Source: Fimenecus sp045579305
GTDB lineage: Bacteria > Bacillota > Clostridia > Oscillospirales > Acutalibacteraceae
DNA length: 45,928 bases
Direction: 5' to 3'
NCBI GenBank assembly: GCA_045579305.1
Contig: JAZNLY010000028.1
Location: 1 to 45,928 of the forward strand
A program made the position numbers and the translations under genes. Positions 32,720 to 41,769 of the stretch are shown here, one piece after another; position 1 is the stretch's first letter, and every line of letters starts with the position of its first letter. The notes below the pieces were generated by a model. The model did not search any database, had not been told where the DNA came from, and worked only from the letters and a program-made list of their open reading frames with translations.

Positions 32720-35700
32720 TTAAAGTTTTAAAGAAATTTCTTCTGAAAGATGGAAAGAATACAGAGTTACTGTAACATTTTGCAATCCAAAGCACTCTTC
32801 GGCAGCCTTTTTATATATGCTCATCTGCTCTTTATATCTTTCGCAAAGTTCTTCCATTGTGTCTACCCTATCAGTTTTGTAGTCGATGATTTCACCTGAT
32901 TTTCCATTCACAACAAGTCCATCAATTACACCCTGAACAATTACGGTTTCGCCTTTTGCTGCTTCAGGCACTTTTTCATTGACCTGGGAAACAGGTATGC
33001 ACATTGAAAATTCTTGTTCACGCAAATATTTTTCGGCATTACTGATTCTTTTATATACATCACTTTTGAAAAATGCTTTGATACAATTAATATTCAAAGC
33101 ATCTGCTTCTCTTTGTGTAAAAAGTTTTTCGTTAACAGTACGATAAATTTCTTCATTCAGGTTATTATATGCTTTTGCAAAGTCGCAGATTTCCATGAAT
33201 CTGTGTGTCAATGTACCTCTCTGTGCAGGAGTAAAATCACCTGTACCATAAAAAGCAGGATTTTCGCTTGCGAGATATTTGAAATTCTGGTCACTCTTAA
33301 CTGCAGATGCAGCATATTTCATAGGAATGTCCGCAACTTCTCGGTATGGATATTCGAAGGAAAGTCTTTCGGTTACTGTCTGAAGAATTTCATTATCGCA
33401 CTCAAAACTTTCTTCCTCTTGTATGATTTCTTCTATATCATCGATTTTTTGGAAAACACCAAAATCAATATCCGGACTATCAGGTCTTTTACATCTATTT
33501 ATAAGAAAATCATAATCCATAGCAGGATGGTTCAACAGGGCAAGTAGTATCCACTGTGTGTAATTGCCACAGGACAAAACCGGCACAGTATTTTCTATAA
33601 AACTGCCATAGCAACTGTAATATAAATCTGCAATTTTTTTCTCCGGATTATACAATGTACCCACAAGGTACAATTTTTCTTCTGCACGGGTCATAGCAAC
33701 ATACAAGGCTCTTATCTGCTCGGCAGAATCCTCTTCATTATCAAAAAGCTTGATTGTATTTACAGGCAAAGTTGTAATATCCTTATGGATATCCGGGAAA
33801 TACCGGGAGGCGCCAACACCTAATTTTCTATTGATTTTGATTTTACTTAAATCTGTTCTGTTGAATGCAGACGAGCAATTAGCAAGGAAAACAACGGGAA
33901 ATTCCAGACCTTTACTCTTATGAATTGTCATAATACGAACAACATTGTCGTTTTCTGAAATTTCGTTAACCCCATCGATATTCTTATCATATTTACGAAT
34001 TCGTTCAAGATAACGGATAAATCCTGAAAGTCCCGAGCCACCAGATGCCTCATAATTTTCTGCATAATTTATGAGAAGTTCAATATTGAGAACTCGTTTT
34101 TCACCATTTTCCATAGCACCCACAATGCTGTTATATGATGTGATTTCGAGAACACGTCTGATAAGACTTCCCACATCCATCGTAACAGACAATGTGCGAA
34201 AAACTGACAACAAGTCCATAAAATCCTTGACTTTTTCGTCCGTATCATAATGCTTTTTAATTACATTATAAAAACTACCCTGTCTTTCATTACAACGGTA
34301 TCTTGCCAAATCGTCCTCTGTAAATGGGAACAATGGTGAAAGCATTACGGATACAAGTGGAACATCCTGAACAGGATTATCGATAACCTTGAGCATTGAC
34401 AACAATGTTACTATTTCCCGACTTTCGAAAAATCCACCCTGTTTCTGGAAATGAACAGGAATACCCATATTATTGAGTTCACGAGCTACAACAGGTGCTT
34501 TGTCCTTGACCGCTTTCATAAGAATACAGATATCTCTGTACTCAATAGGACGTTGCTCATCCTTCTTGCCTACAAGAGTACCTGAAGAAACAAGGTCATT
34601 GATAACCTTACCTATATGACGTGCTTCAGCTACTAAATCAGTACCCTTTTTGTTATCTGTATCAATAATATGCACACTTACATCTGCCGAGTCAGTAGTA
34701 TCATAATTACCACCAAATTCCAATTGTTCACCGCGACTATAGTCGATTCCGCATGTATTTCGTGTCATAAGAAAATCGAAGAAAAAGTTAACTCCTTCTA
34801 CAATACCTTCACGACTTCGGAAGTTTTTATCAAGTCCGATAGTTGCAGGATAGTTATTACCACTGAATTCGTTAAAGGAATCCTTATAGCCCATAAAAAT
34901 CTGTGGCATAGCCTGTCTGAAACGATAAATACTCTGTTTCACATCACCAACCATAAACTTGTTTTCGTTATTATTTGATATAACTGAAAAAAGAGTATCC
35001 TGTGCTTCGTTCGTATCCTGAAATTCGTCGATAAGAATTTCTGCATAATTATCGGAAAGCTCTTCTGCAAGAGTTGTTTTTATATACGAGCCGTCATCAT
35101 TGAATTCAACAAGAATCTTCAAAGCTAAATGAAGAACATCGGAGAAATAATATGTATTGTTTTCACGCTTTCTTTCCTCCAGAAGTTCCATAAATCTGAC
35201 TGTACACTTCTTCAATACAGACATAATAGGACGAAGATATTCCACATCTTCCTTATACTCGTCTTCACTACAAATGAGAACGGATGTAGCTGTTCCAAGA
35301 TAGCCCTTTATACTGTCACGACGAGCTTTGAGTTCATAATAATAGCAATCCTTTTCATCCTTTGGAACTGTTGGAATTTTATTGAATTTTACAAGCTCTG
35401 TTGCGCTTCGGATTTCATCCCATTTTTCAGGAGTGCTTTCTATCATTTTAAGAATGTTTTCCACCGATGAAATAATTGGTGTCAAATCATTGGTAAAAGC
35501 ACCTGAAAGGTTACTATTTTCGGGTGAATCATCAATTATATCCTTTGCCTTGATTCTTATATAATCAAGCAGCTGTTTAAGATGATTAAGGCAATATTCT
35601 CCCCACTTTGTTTCGTGTATTGGTAAATCATCAAAATAGTCTGAAAATGCAGTTTCAATCCAATTAAATGGATTCTGTGACGCCATAGCAAACTCATAAA

Positions 35701-36232
35701 GGGACAGAATTGCACCAATAAGTCCCTCGTCATTTCTGCCATTACTGAAAAGCCTTAAAAAACTATCTGTTTCGTATGCAGGAAGACTATAAATCTCCTC
35801 TAAAACCTCACCTGCCACATCACGTTTCAGTATTTCGTGCTCAACGTCGGACATCATGGTAAAATCAGGAGCAACATCTGCCTTTTCAAAATTTTCCTTT
35901 ACAAGCTTACTACAAAAACTGTCCATTGTGGAAATCTGAGCATTTGGTAAATACATTTTCTGTCTTTTAAGATACTGATTTTCAGGTTGTTCGTAAATCA
36001 ACTCACCGAGACGTTTTGAAATTCGCTCTTTCATCTCGGTTGCAGCAGCCTTTGTGAAGGTTACTACCAATAATTTCTCAATGTCAACAGGATTTTTTTC
36101 GTCAGTAATATATTCAATTACACGTTCGACCAAGACGGCAGTTTTACCTGAACCTGCTGCAGCAGAAACAAGGACAGTACCATTTCTTGATTCAATAGCC
36201 TGTTTTTGTGCATCAGTCCACTTTCTCGCCAT
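32720..36232 (-). CDS. addA: ATP-dependent helicase/nuclease subunit A
   Basis: AddA is the UvrD-like helicase and nuclease of the AddAB complex, which resects double-strand breaks for RecA. The 1170 residues show Walker A (AAAGSGKTAVLVERV), Walker B (LIDEFQDTNEAQDTLF), VGDVKQSIYRFRQA, the helicase motifs around IHKSKGLEFPVVFLAN and ALYVAMTRAEEKLYLVG, and a C-terminal RecB-type nuclease (GVIDGLVVNG, IIDYKTDR). The start at ATG 36232 follows AGGTG and overlaps the end of addB by 20 nt, a sign of translational coupling and stoichiometric assembly. Confidence 0.96.
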   Translation of the reverse strand: MARKWTDAQKQAIESRNGTVLVSAAAGSGKTAVLVERVIEYITDEKNPVDIEKLLVVTFTKAAATEMKERISKRLGELIYEQPENQYLKRQKMYLPNAQISTMDSFCSKLVKENFEKADVAPDFTMMSDVEHEILKRDVAGEVLEEIYSLPAYETDSFLRLFSNGRNDEGLIGAILSLYEFAMASQNPFNWIETAFSDYFDDLPIHETKWGEYCLNHLKQLLDYIRIKAKDIIDDSPENSNLSGAFTNDLTPIISSVENILKMIESTPEKWDEIRSATELVKFNKIPTVPKDEKDCYYYELKARRDSIKGYLGTATSVLICSEDEYKEDVEYLRPIMSVLKKCTVRFMELLEERKRENNTYYFSDVLHLALKILVEFNDDGSYIKTTLAEELSDNYAEILIDEFQDTNEAQDTLFSVISNNNENKFMVGDVKQSIYRFRQAMPQIFMGYKDSFNEFSGNNYPATIGLDKNFRSREGIVEGVNFFFDFLMTRNTCGIDYSRGEQLEFGGNYDTTDSADVSVHIIDTDNKKGTDLVAEARHIGKVINDLVSSGTLVGKKDEQRPIEYRDICILMKAVKDKAPVVARELNNMGIPVHFQKQGGFFESREIVTLLSMLKVIDNPVQDVPLVSVMLSPLFPFTEDDLARYRCNERQGSFYNVIKKHYDTDEKVKDFMDLLSVFRTLSVTMDVGSLIRRVLEITSYNSIVGAMENGEKRVLNIELLINYAENYEASGGSGLSGFIRYLERIRKYDKNIDGVNEISENDNVVRIMTIHKSKGLEFPVVFLANCSSAFNRTDLSKIKINRKLGVGASRYFPDIHKDITTLPVNTIKLFDNEEDSAEQIRALYVAMTRAEEKLYLVGTLYNPEKKIADLYYSCYGSFIENTVPVLSCGNYTQWILLALLNHPAMDYDFLINRCKRPDSPDIDFGVFQKIDDIEEIIQEEESFECDNEILQTVTERLSFEYPYREVADIPMKYAASAVKSDQNFKYLASENPAFYGTGDFTPAQRGTLTHRFMEICDFAKAYNNLNEEIYRTVNEKLFTQREADALNINCIKAFFKSDVYKRISNAEKYLREQEFSMCIPVSQVNEKVPEAAKGETVIVQGVIDGLVVNGKSGEIIDYKTDRVDTMEELCERYKEQMSIYKKAAEECFGLQNVTVTLYSFHLSEEISLKL

Positions 36233-39200
36233 CTTCGTCACCTCTTAACATTGATATTGCGTCATCAAAGGATGGTACGCTCATTTCTCTGACGGGGTCA
36301 TTCTCTTCACGTTTGCACACATCCTTATAATTGCAATATGTACATCCCTTTTCAACAGGTAATGCACTGATATTACCCATCTGAAGTTGTTGTGCCATAT
36401 TTTTAATTGAGTCGTTGACTCTGTCTTTTAATATGCTCAGGGATTTTAATGAAATAATATTTCCTTTAAGAGCACCGGTTTTATCATAACTTGCAGGAAT
36501 AAACACACCCGCACAATCCCTTTCCATGGCTGCTACCACATCTGTATTGTTAAGCACCATACCATGCATTTTAAGTTCATTCAGGTGCTCTGCCCTTGAA
36601 TCATCAGGAGTTGAATCCCTTGTAATCTTTTTTGAGCCTACCTTAGGACTCTTTGCCTGAAAATACAGAACACCTGCAGGAGTTGCATTTTTATAATAAT
36701 CCTGACCATTCTGCCAGATAGCAAAGAGATAAATGAGCATCTGCATATTAAGTCCATAAAAAACTTCACCCAACTCAAATTTCTTACCACCTGTTTTATA
36801 GTCAATTACTCTTACAAAGGTGTTATCTTCCGTTTTATAGGTATCAACCCGGTCAATACTACCTACAATTTTCACAACTCCACCATTGTCAAGATTTATT
36901 TCATACGGTGGAATCTGTCCGTCATTATTGATACGAAGTTCAAAATCTGCAGGAGTGAATTCACACTGAGAAAACTCTGCAACAAGATGTAAAACAACCT
37001 TATATGCACTTTCTTTCAACAGTTCAACTGTTCTTATAAAGGTTACTGCTTTGCCGCTATATCCACCCATATTCTCTTCAATATATTCGTCAATAATTTC
37101 ATTAATTTCTGATTTCATATCATCCTGGGACATAGCTTTCAGGCTGGATTTTGGATTTTCAGTAAGGAAGACCTCAAGCACATAGTGTATAAGTGTACCA
37201 GAAAGGGCTGCATCAACCTCTGCCTCTTTTCGTGGTTTTGCCTTAAGTCCGAATTCACAGAAATAACTGAATGGACATTTGTAGAATCTTTCAACACGAG
37301 AAGCAGAAATATACATATTCTTGCCGAAAAAGTCAGTAGCAAGGTTTGCGTCGTTGATTCTGAATTCTTTATTATCGGCCTTTTCTATTCTTGAAAGTTC
37401 ATTTTCACCATTATTTTCACGGAAATATTCCTTTAATGTTTCACCAAGAACACTACCACTCACCACTTCACCTGCCATAACTGTAAAAGCAGAGCTACGA
37501 CTTTCAATTCGGTCAATTTTATTATTTTCCTTTTTTATATTACAATTCGGGAACATCTTTGTGATTTCTTCCACCATTTCCGATGGTGTCAATGCTGATG
37601 AATCACTAGTTACCTGAGAATATGTGAGATAAAGCTTGTCCGTTGCCAATGTGGCAGAATGGTAAGCGATAAACAATTCACTGACGCTGTTATATTCAAG
37701 GTTACTTATTATTGGCAGTCCGTTTTTAATAAGTTCACATCTTTCGATATCGTTGAAAAGCACACCTGATGAGCTTTCTCCCGGAAATACTCCATTATTT
37801 ACACCCATTAAGAAAACTACTTTTGGTGCAGATGCCCGGATTCTGTCTGCTCCACCAATAATAACCTCATCAATACCATTTGGAATAACACCAATGTTCT
37901 TTGACGCAACAAGAATGTCGAACAACTCTGAATATCTTTCAATGGAAATTGCAGAGTTGCCGAGTGCAGAATAAAGTCCGTCGAGAATTTCGGTAAGAAT
38001 TTTCCAGATTCTACCCTGCTCCTGTGCTAAATCAGTTTCACCATTTTCCTTTAAAAACAGAGTGAAATCTTTTAAATTTTCATCCACATGGGTATTTCTT
38101 AAAAATGTAAAAAGCTCTTCCGAAATGGTTTCACCATCACAATCCTTGATTCTATTTTTCAAAGCCAAAATCGGGCCCACAATTCTTCCGCGAAGAGCAT
38201 TGATTTTCTCAAGTGTTTCTCGTGCATCCTTATTCATATCAACGCCAAAGCCCTCAGGATTTTCTGTCCACTCTTTTTTCCATAAGGACGGAGTTATTTT
38301 CCACATAAGGCAATAATCTTCAAGAAGACCAATTTCTTCAACCGTAACGCCATAAAGCTGAGTTTTTAAAAATCTCAATACTGTTTCTGTATCAAAGCCT
38401 TTTACAAGAATATTAAGTAGACATTTCACAAACACAATAAGTGGTTGGGTATTTACCGGTTGACGATTATCGTGGAAACAGTCAATTTCATATTTTCTGA
38501 AAGCAGAAGCTAAATCTTTATTATAATTTTCTTCATTACGGACAATTACAGCAATATCACGATAACGAAGATTCTCAGTTCTGATAAGTCGTTTTATTTC
38601 AGCAGCAACAACCTGACATTCCTCAGTTTTTGTTCTGCAAGGAATCACAGTAATTGCTTGTGCATTTTCATTATAAATTTTTGATTCTGAAGAAAAAATA
38701 TTTTCTTCAAGGAAATTAAGTTCATCTTTTTTAAATTCTTTTTTTGAATATAACACCTTTTCGGGTGCAATTATCACATTGATTTTATTTGCAATCCCTT
38801 TGAGCTTTTTGATTTCAACATTAGCATTATAGAACAACTCATATCTTTTGTTGTTTCTCGATGTATCACAACAAAAGGTCACGAACACATCATCTGCTTG
38901 ACGCATTATCTGTTCAATAATGTTATACTCCTGCCCTGAAAAACCAGAAAAAGCATCCAGATACACAGTTTTGCCCTTGAAGTATTCCACATCCCAGAGT
39001 AATTCGTAAAGCATATCAAGATGAGTGCTGCTATCACTGAAACTCTGTGTCATAAATGCATCATAACAGGTAAAAATCTCTGACAACTCGGAAAGCTTCG
39101 TTGAAAATGTGGTCTTCTTAACTAATGTTGAATATTCCTCAAGGCTATCGTTTGAAATTCCACATTTCTTCATTTCACGATGGAAATTGAGAATATCGTC

Positions 39201-39551
39201 AATAAGTTGTGGAAATCTCTTGTATCGACTATAAACGGTCAATTTGTCCTCAAGCGTTTCAATGGCACGGCTCATAAGCACGGCACGTATACCATCATCT
39301 GCCATTTTTTTATCTAATTTTCCGTATTGGGTCAAAAGCCTTTCTGCAATTCGAGAAAAGCTGACTATTTCAACATTATTTATTTTTCCATTACCTAAAA
39401 GTTGCAACATTCCTTTTTCAGTTTCAAATGAAAACTGTTCAGGTACAATAATTATAACTTTATTGGCAGTTTTTTCTGCAATTTCTGTTGCCATCGCACG
39501 GATTAAGCGGGTTTTTCCGCTACCTGTACGTCCTGTTATGATGTTGAGCAT
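36213..39551 (-). CDS. addB: ATP-dependent helicase/nuclease subunit B
   Basis: AddB is the second subunit of AddAB. The 1112 residues begin with a Walker A (TGRTGSGKTRLIRAM), continue through a degenerate helicase core, and end in a nuclease domain with VIDYKTGGK. Four Cys residues typical of the AddB iron-sulfur cluster are visible: one in RFYKCPFSYF and three in GCTYCNYKDVCKR. AAGGAG precedes the ATG. Its 3' end overlaps addA. The alpha-galactosidase gene ends 14 nt upstream, so addBA probably receives transcription from that gene's promoter. Confidence 0.95.
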   Translation of the reverse strand: MLNIITGRTGSGKTRLIRAMATEIAEKTANKVIIIVPEQFSFETEKGMLQLLGNGKINNVEIVSFSRIAERLLTQYGKLDKKMADDGIRAVLMSRAIETLEDKLTVYSRYKRFPQLIDDILNFHREMKKCGISNDSLEEYSTLVKKTTFSTKLSELSEIFTCYDAFMTQSFSDSSTHLDMLYELLWDVEYFKGKTVYLDAFSGFSGQEYNIIEQIMRQADDVFVTFCCDTSRNNKRYELFYNANVEIKKLKGIANKINVIIAPEKVLYSKKEFKKDELNFLEENIFSSESKIYNENAQAITVIPCRTKTEECQVVAAEIKRLIRTENLRYRDIAVIVRNEENYNKDLASAFRKYEIDCFHDNRQPVNTQPLIVFVKCLLNILVKGFDTETVLRFLKTQLYGVTVEEIGLLEDYCLMWKITPSLWKKEWTENPEGFGVDMNKDARETLEKINALRGRIVGPILALKNRIKDCDGETISEELFTFLRNTHVDENLKDFTLFLKENGETDLAQEQGRIWKILTEILDGLYSALGNSAISIERYSELFDILVASKNIGVIPNGIDEVIIGGADRIRASAPKVVFLMGVNNGVFPGESSSGVLFNDIERCELIKNGLPIISNLEYNSVSELFIAYHSATLATDKLYLTYSQVTSDSSALTPSEMVEEITKMFPNCNIKKENNKIDRIESRSSAFTVMAGEVVSGSVLGETLKEYFRENNGENELSRIEKADNKEFRINDANLATDFFGKNMYISASRVERFYKCPFSYFCEFGLKAKPRKEAEVDAALSGTLIHYVLEVFLTENPKSSLKAMSQDDMKSEINEIIDEYIEENMGGYSGKAVTFIRTVELLKESAYKVVLHLVAEFSQCEFTPADFELRINNDGQIPPYEINLDNGGVVKIVGSIDRVDTYKTEDNTFVRVIDYKTGGKKFELGEVFYGLNMQMLIYLFAIWQNGQDYYKNATPAGVLYFQAKSPKVGSKKITRDSTPDDSRAEHLNELKMHGMVLNNTDVVAAMERDCAGVFIPASYDKTGALKGNIISLKSLSILKDRVNDSIKNMAQQLQMGNISALPVEKGCTYCNYKDVCKREENDPVREMSVPSFDDAISMLRGDEDGEKVD

Positions 39552-39565
39552 ATTTTTGCTCCTTT

Positions 39566-40858
39566 TTATTTTAATTTATAGATTTTTGCCCCGTGAGAAT
39601 TCACATTACAGGTAAACGAATCTTTTGTCTTTGCAACATCTTCTTTTTCCCATAAATCACGAAGAGTGTATTCGTCACTATATCCGAATTTTGTTAAATC
39701 AACTGTAATCTCTTTTTCTTCATCGGAAACATTGAAGACCGCAATCAATGGTTTATTGTCAGAAGAAACAGCGGACCAGATAATTGTGTTTTCATCACGG
39801 AAAATCTGTTTTCCATCGTGAGAATTTTGATTCACATCAATAATTTCTTCGTTTGTCATAAGAGAAAGAGTCCACTCGTCGTTGTTTCGCATTTCGCCGC
39901 CAAACATAAGTGGTGAACGAAAAATCGACCAGAGGGTCATAAGTGTAATCTGCTCATCCTTAGTAAATTGAGTATATCTGTCCTGCGGACCGTGACAAGA
40001 TCCGTTTCGAGAAAGATTACCAAGTGGCAACATATCGCAATCAGGCCAACAGCCTTCTTTTACATATGGATACCATTTTTCACATTTATCGAACATTTCA
40101 TAGAGCTTGTCCCACCAGTCCCAGAAGTCACCTGTAAGACGCCACATATTGGCATATTCACATAAGTGGTCGGCAACTGACAATTCAGCAGGTCCCGGAG
40201 AAAGGCTCAATACAATTTCTCTACCGGTTTTATCAATAGCTTTTCTAATCATTTCAACTTCTTCACGGGCTGAATATGGGTTATCCCATTTACGGAATTC
40301 TGTAACACAGATATCATCCACTTTTACAAAATCAATACCCCATTCGGCGTACATCCGGAAAATTGAGTCATAATAAGCCTGAGCACCATCACAGGTGTAC
40401 ATTCCGTACATATCTGTATTCCAGGGACAAACGGAGAAATGATGGACAACCTGACGAGCAGTTTTATCAGTACCAAGAATAGGTGTGTTCTGGTGCACTG
40501 CCTGACGAGGGATACCGCGCATAATATGTATACCGAATTTAAGTCCCATAGCGTGAATTTTGTCGGCAATTGCTTTAAATCCAACACCATTTGCAGCTGA
40601 CGGAAAACGATTCTCGGCAGGAATAAGACGTGAATACTCGTCCATACAAAGCTCTGTAAAGTTATTGTAATCGTTATTTCTTGCCTTTGGCTCATACCAC
40701 TGAATATCACAGACCACATATTGCCAACCGTAATCTTTAAGGTATTTTGCCATATATTCTGCATTACCTAAAAGCTGTTCTTCATTGACAGCAGCTCCGT
40801 AACAGTCCCAGCTATTCCACCCCATTGGTGGTGTTTTTGCAAATTTATTTTTATACAT
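39566..40858 (-). CDS. GH27 alpha-galactosidase
   Basis: The 430 residues match GH27, which removes alpha-1,6-galactose from raffinose-type sugars or galactomannan. Landmarks are TPPMGWNSWDCYG near residue 9, VVCDIQWYEP, FGIHIMRGIPRQA, DFVKVDD with the likely nucleophile D181, and RLTGDFWDWWD with the likely acid/base D244. No signal peptide is present, so the enzyme is intracellular and needs imported substrate. The start is ATG 40858 with AAGGAG 7 nt upstream. It lies 14 nt before addB, an unexpected partner. Confidence 0.9.
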   Translation of the reverse strand: MYKNKFAKTPPMGWNSWDCYGAAVNEEQLLGNAEYMAKYLKDYGWQYVVCDIQWYEPKARNNDYNNFTELCMDEYSRLIPAENRFPSAANGVGFKAIADKIHAMGLKFGIHIMRGIPRQAVHQNTPILGTDKTARQVVHHFSVCPWNTDMYGMYTCDGAQAYYDSIFRMYAEWGIDFVKVDDICVTEFRKWDNPYSAREEVEMIRKAIDKTGREIVLSLSPGPAELSVADHLCEYANMWRLTGDFWDWWDKLYEMFDKCEKWYPYVKEGCWPDCDMLPLGNLSRNGSCHGPQDRYTQFTKDEQITLMTLWSIFRSPLMFGGEMRNNDEWTLSLMTNEEIIDVNQNSHDGKQIFRDENTIIWSAVSSDNKPLIAVFNVSDEEKEITVDLTKFGYSDEYTLRDLWEKEDVAKTKDSFTCNVNSHGAKIYKLK

Positions 40859-40895
40859 AATAATTCTCCTTAGAAAAGAAATTTGTTATCATATT

Positions 40896-40924
40896 ATTTT
40901 ACCATTTTATCCGTCTTTTGTAAA
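40896..40924 (-). promoter_or_regulatory. Promoter of the GH27 (and probably addBA) transcript
   Basis: On the minus strand TTTACA (40919-40924) is followed after 17 nt by TAAAAT (40896-40901), about 38 nt before the start codon. Confidence 0.7.
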
Positions 40925-40947
40925 CAATGCTATGGGTAAAATAACGG

Positions 40948-40989
40948 ACAGAAACAATATAAAATTATACAGAAACAATATAAAATTAT
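40948..40989. repeat. Two perfect tandem copies of a 21-bp AT-rich unit
   Basis: The unit starts ACAGAAACAATAT and occurs at 40948-40968 and 40969-40989, directly upstream of the tRNA promoter. Two copies are too few to suggest an origin. Confidence 0.85.
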
Positions 40990-41012
40990 ATTAAATAAAG
41001 AATAAAAAGTTC

Positions 41013-41041
41013 TTGACAAAGTAGTTGCTTTGTGCTAGAAT
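41013..41041 (+). promoter_or_regulatory. Promoter of the tRNA cluster
   Basis: TTGACA (41013-41018), a 17-nt spacer and TAGAAT (41036-41041), about 18 nt upstream of tRNA-Gly. Confidence 0.85.
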
Positions 41042-41058
41042 ATTCAAGCATTCGAAAT

Positions 41059-41132
41059 GCGGGTGTAGTTCAATGGTAGAATCCCAGCCTTCCAAGCTGG
41101 TCGTGTGGGTTCGATTCCCATCACCCGCTCCA
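41059..41132 (+). tRNA. tRNA-Gly (anticodon TCC)
   Basis: The acceptor GCGGGTG pairs with CACCCGC, the anticodon TCC is at 41091-41093, and TGGGTTCGATTCCCA forms the T-arm. CCA is encoded. It reads GGA codons. The CCA end directly abuts tRNA-Arg. Confidence 0.95.
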
Positions 41133-41209
41133 GCGCTGATAGCTCAGTTGGATAGAGCATCTGCCTTCTAAGCAGAGGGTCGGGGGTTCGAATCCCTTTC
41201 AGCGTGCCA
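41133..41209 (+). tRNA. tRNA-Arg (anticodon TCT)
   Basis: The acceptor GCGCTGA pairs with TCAGCGT (a G-U pair at 1-72), the anticodon TCT is at 41167-41169, and CCA is encoded. The T-stem has two further G-U pairs. It reads AGA codons. It begins at the base after the CCA of tRNA-Gly. Confidence 0.93.
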
Positions 41210-41246
41210 CAGCGTATAAAGTTAATATTGTTGGCCTTATGCGCTG
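41210..41246 (+). other. Hairpin between tRNA-Arg and tRNA-His
   Basis: CAGCGTATAA (41210-41219) and TTATGCGCTG (41237-41246) pair with one G-U. The right arm with its next bases (GCGCTGATA, 41241-41249) repeats the first nine bases of tRNA-Arg (41133-41141). It is probably a processing structure or the trace of a rearrangement. Confidence 0.5.
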
Positions 41247-41254
41247 ATATATAT

Positions 41255-41332
41255 GGTGGGTATAGCTTAGTTGGTTAAAGCGCCAGTTTGTGGCACTGGA
41301 GACCGTCGGTTCGAATCCGACTATCCACCCCA
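41255..41332 (+). tRNA. tRNA-His (anticodon GTG)
   Basis: The acceptor GTGGGTA pairs with TATCCAC, with the extra G-1 (41255) of tRNA-His opposite C73. The anticodon GTG is at 41290-41292. CCA is encoded. Confidence 0.95.
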
Positions 41333-41341
41333 CTAATTCAG

Positions 41342-41370
41342 AACTCCGCCAAGAATTTGGCGGAGTTTTG
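41342..41370 (+). terminator. Terminator-like hairpin between tRNA-His and tRNA-Gln
   Basis: AACTCCGCCAA and TTGGCGGAGTT form a perfect stem around a short loop, followed by TTG rather than a long T-run. It may terminate or separate the tRNA units. Confidence 0.65.
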
Positions 41371-41392
41371 AGTATAAACCACAATTAAATAT

Positions 41393-41467
41393 TGGGGTGT
41401 CGTCAAGCGGTAAGACACAGCACTTTGACTGCTGCATTCGTAGGTTCGAATCCTGCCACCCCAGCCA
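41393..41467 (+). tRNA. tRNA-Gln (anticodon TTG)
   Basis: The acceptor TGGGGTG pairs with CACCCCA, the anticodon TTG is at 41425-41427, and CCA is encoded. It reads CAA codons. Its 3' end lies inside an 86-bp repeat that recurs at 41640. Confidence 0.94.
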
Positions 41468-41531
41468 ATATAACAGTTCTGACCTTTAGGTTGGGACTGT
41501 TATTTTATTTGATGATAAAGGATTCGAACCT
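41446..41531 (+). repeat. 86-bp direct repeat, copy 1 (contains the tRNA-Gln 3' end)
   Basis: This copy starts within the tRNA-Gln T-loop and includes the acceptor 3' strand, CCA, the terminator and a short inverted copy of the T-arm (GGATTCGAACCT, 41520-41531). It is identical over 86 bp to 41640-41725, 194 bp away. Confidence 0.95.
41470..41510 (+). terminator. Terminator after tRNA-Gln
   Basis: ATAACAGTTC (41470-41479) pairs with GGACTGTTAT (41494-41503), one G-U pair, followed by TTTATTT. Confidence 0.8.
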
Positions 41532-41538
41532 GTGAAGG

Positions 41539-41583
41539 TTTTGGCGTTAAAAAAACAATTCGGTGAATTGTTTTTAGCCAAAA
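41539..41583. repeat. Imperfect palindrome inside the duplicated unit
   Basis: TTTTGGC (41539-41545) pairs with GCCAAAA (41577-41583), and an inner AAAAACAATTC pairs with GAATTGTTTTT around a 3-nt loop. It forms the core of the segment that separates the two 86-bp copies. Confidence 0.7.
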
Positions 41584-41639
41584 GACGTGAGGCATTTATG
41601 CCGAGCGTGTAGTACGCAAGGCGTAGCCGTAGCAGACGG

Positions 41640-41725
41640 TCGAATCCTGCCACCCCAGCCAATATAACAGTTCTGACCTTTAGGTTGGGACTGTTATTTT
41701 ATTTGATGATAAAGGATTCGAACCT
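41640..41725 (+). repeat. 86-bp direct repeat, copy 2 (tRNA-Gln 3' end fragment)
   Basis: It is identical to 41446-41531. It contains a partial tRNA-Gln (T-loop to CCA) that cannot fold alone, and a second copy of the terminator (41664-41704). Confidence 0.95.
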
Positions 41726-41731
41726 ATACAG

Positions 41732-41762
41732 AAAAGGTACCAATGTGGTACCTTTTTCTTTT
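41732..41762. terminator. Bidirectional terminator between the tRNA region and the ZIP gene
   Basis: AAAAGGTACC (41732-41741) pairs with GGTACCTTTT (41747-41756) with a 5-nt loop and T-rich flanks on both strands. Confidence 0.8.
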
Positions 41763-41769
41763 ATATTTT

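Noticed and set aside
33014..33547. 177-codon plus-strand frame
   Set aside because: It is antisense to the nuclease end of addA and rich in rare Cys/Phe/Ile runs.
40948..40989. Tandem 21-bp repeats as replication iterons
   Set aside because: Only two copies, no DnaA boxes or replication initiator gene nearby.
41199..41384. 61-codon minus-strand frame
   Set aside because: It runs antisense across tRNA-His and its flanking hairpins.
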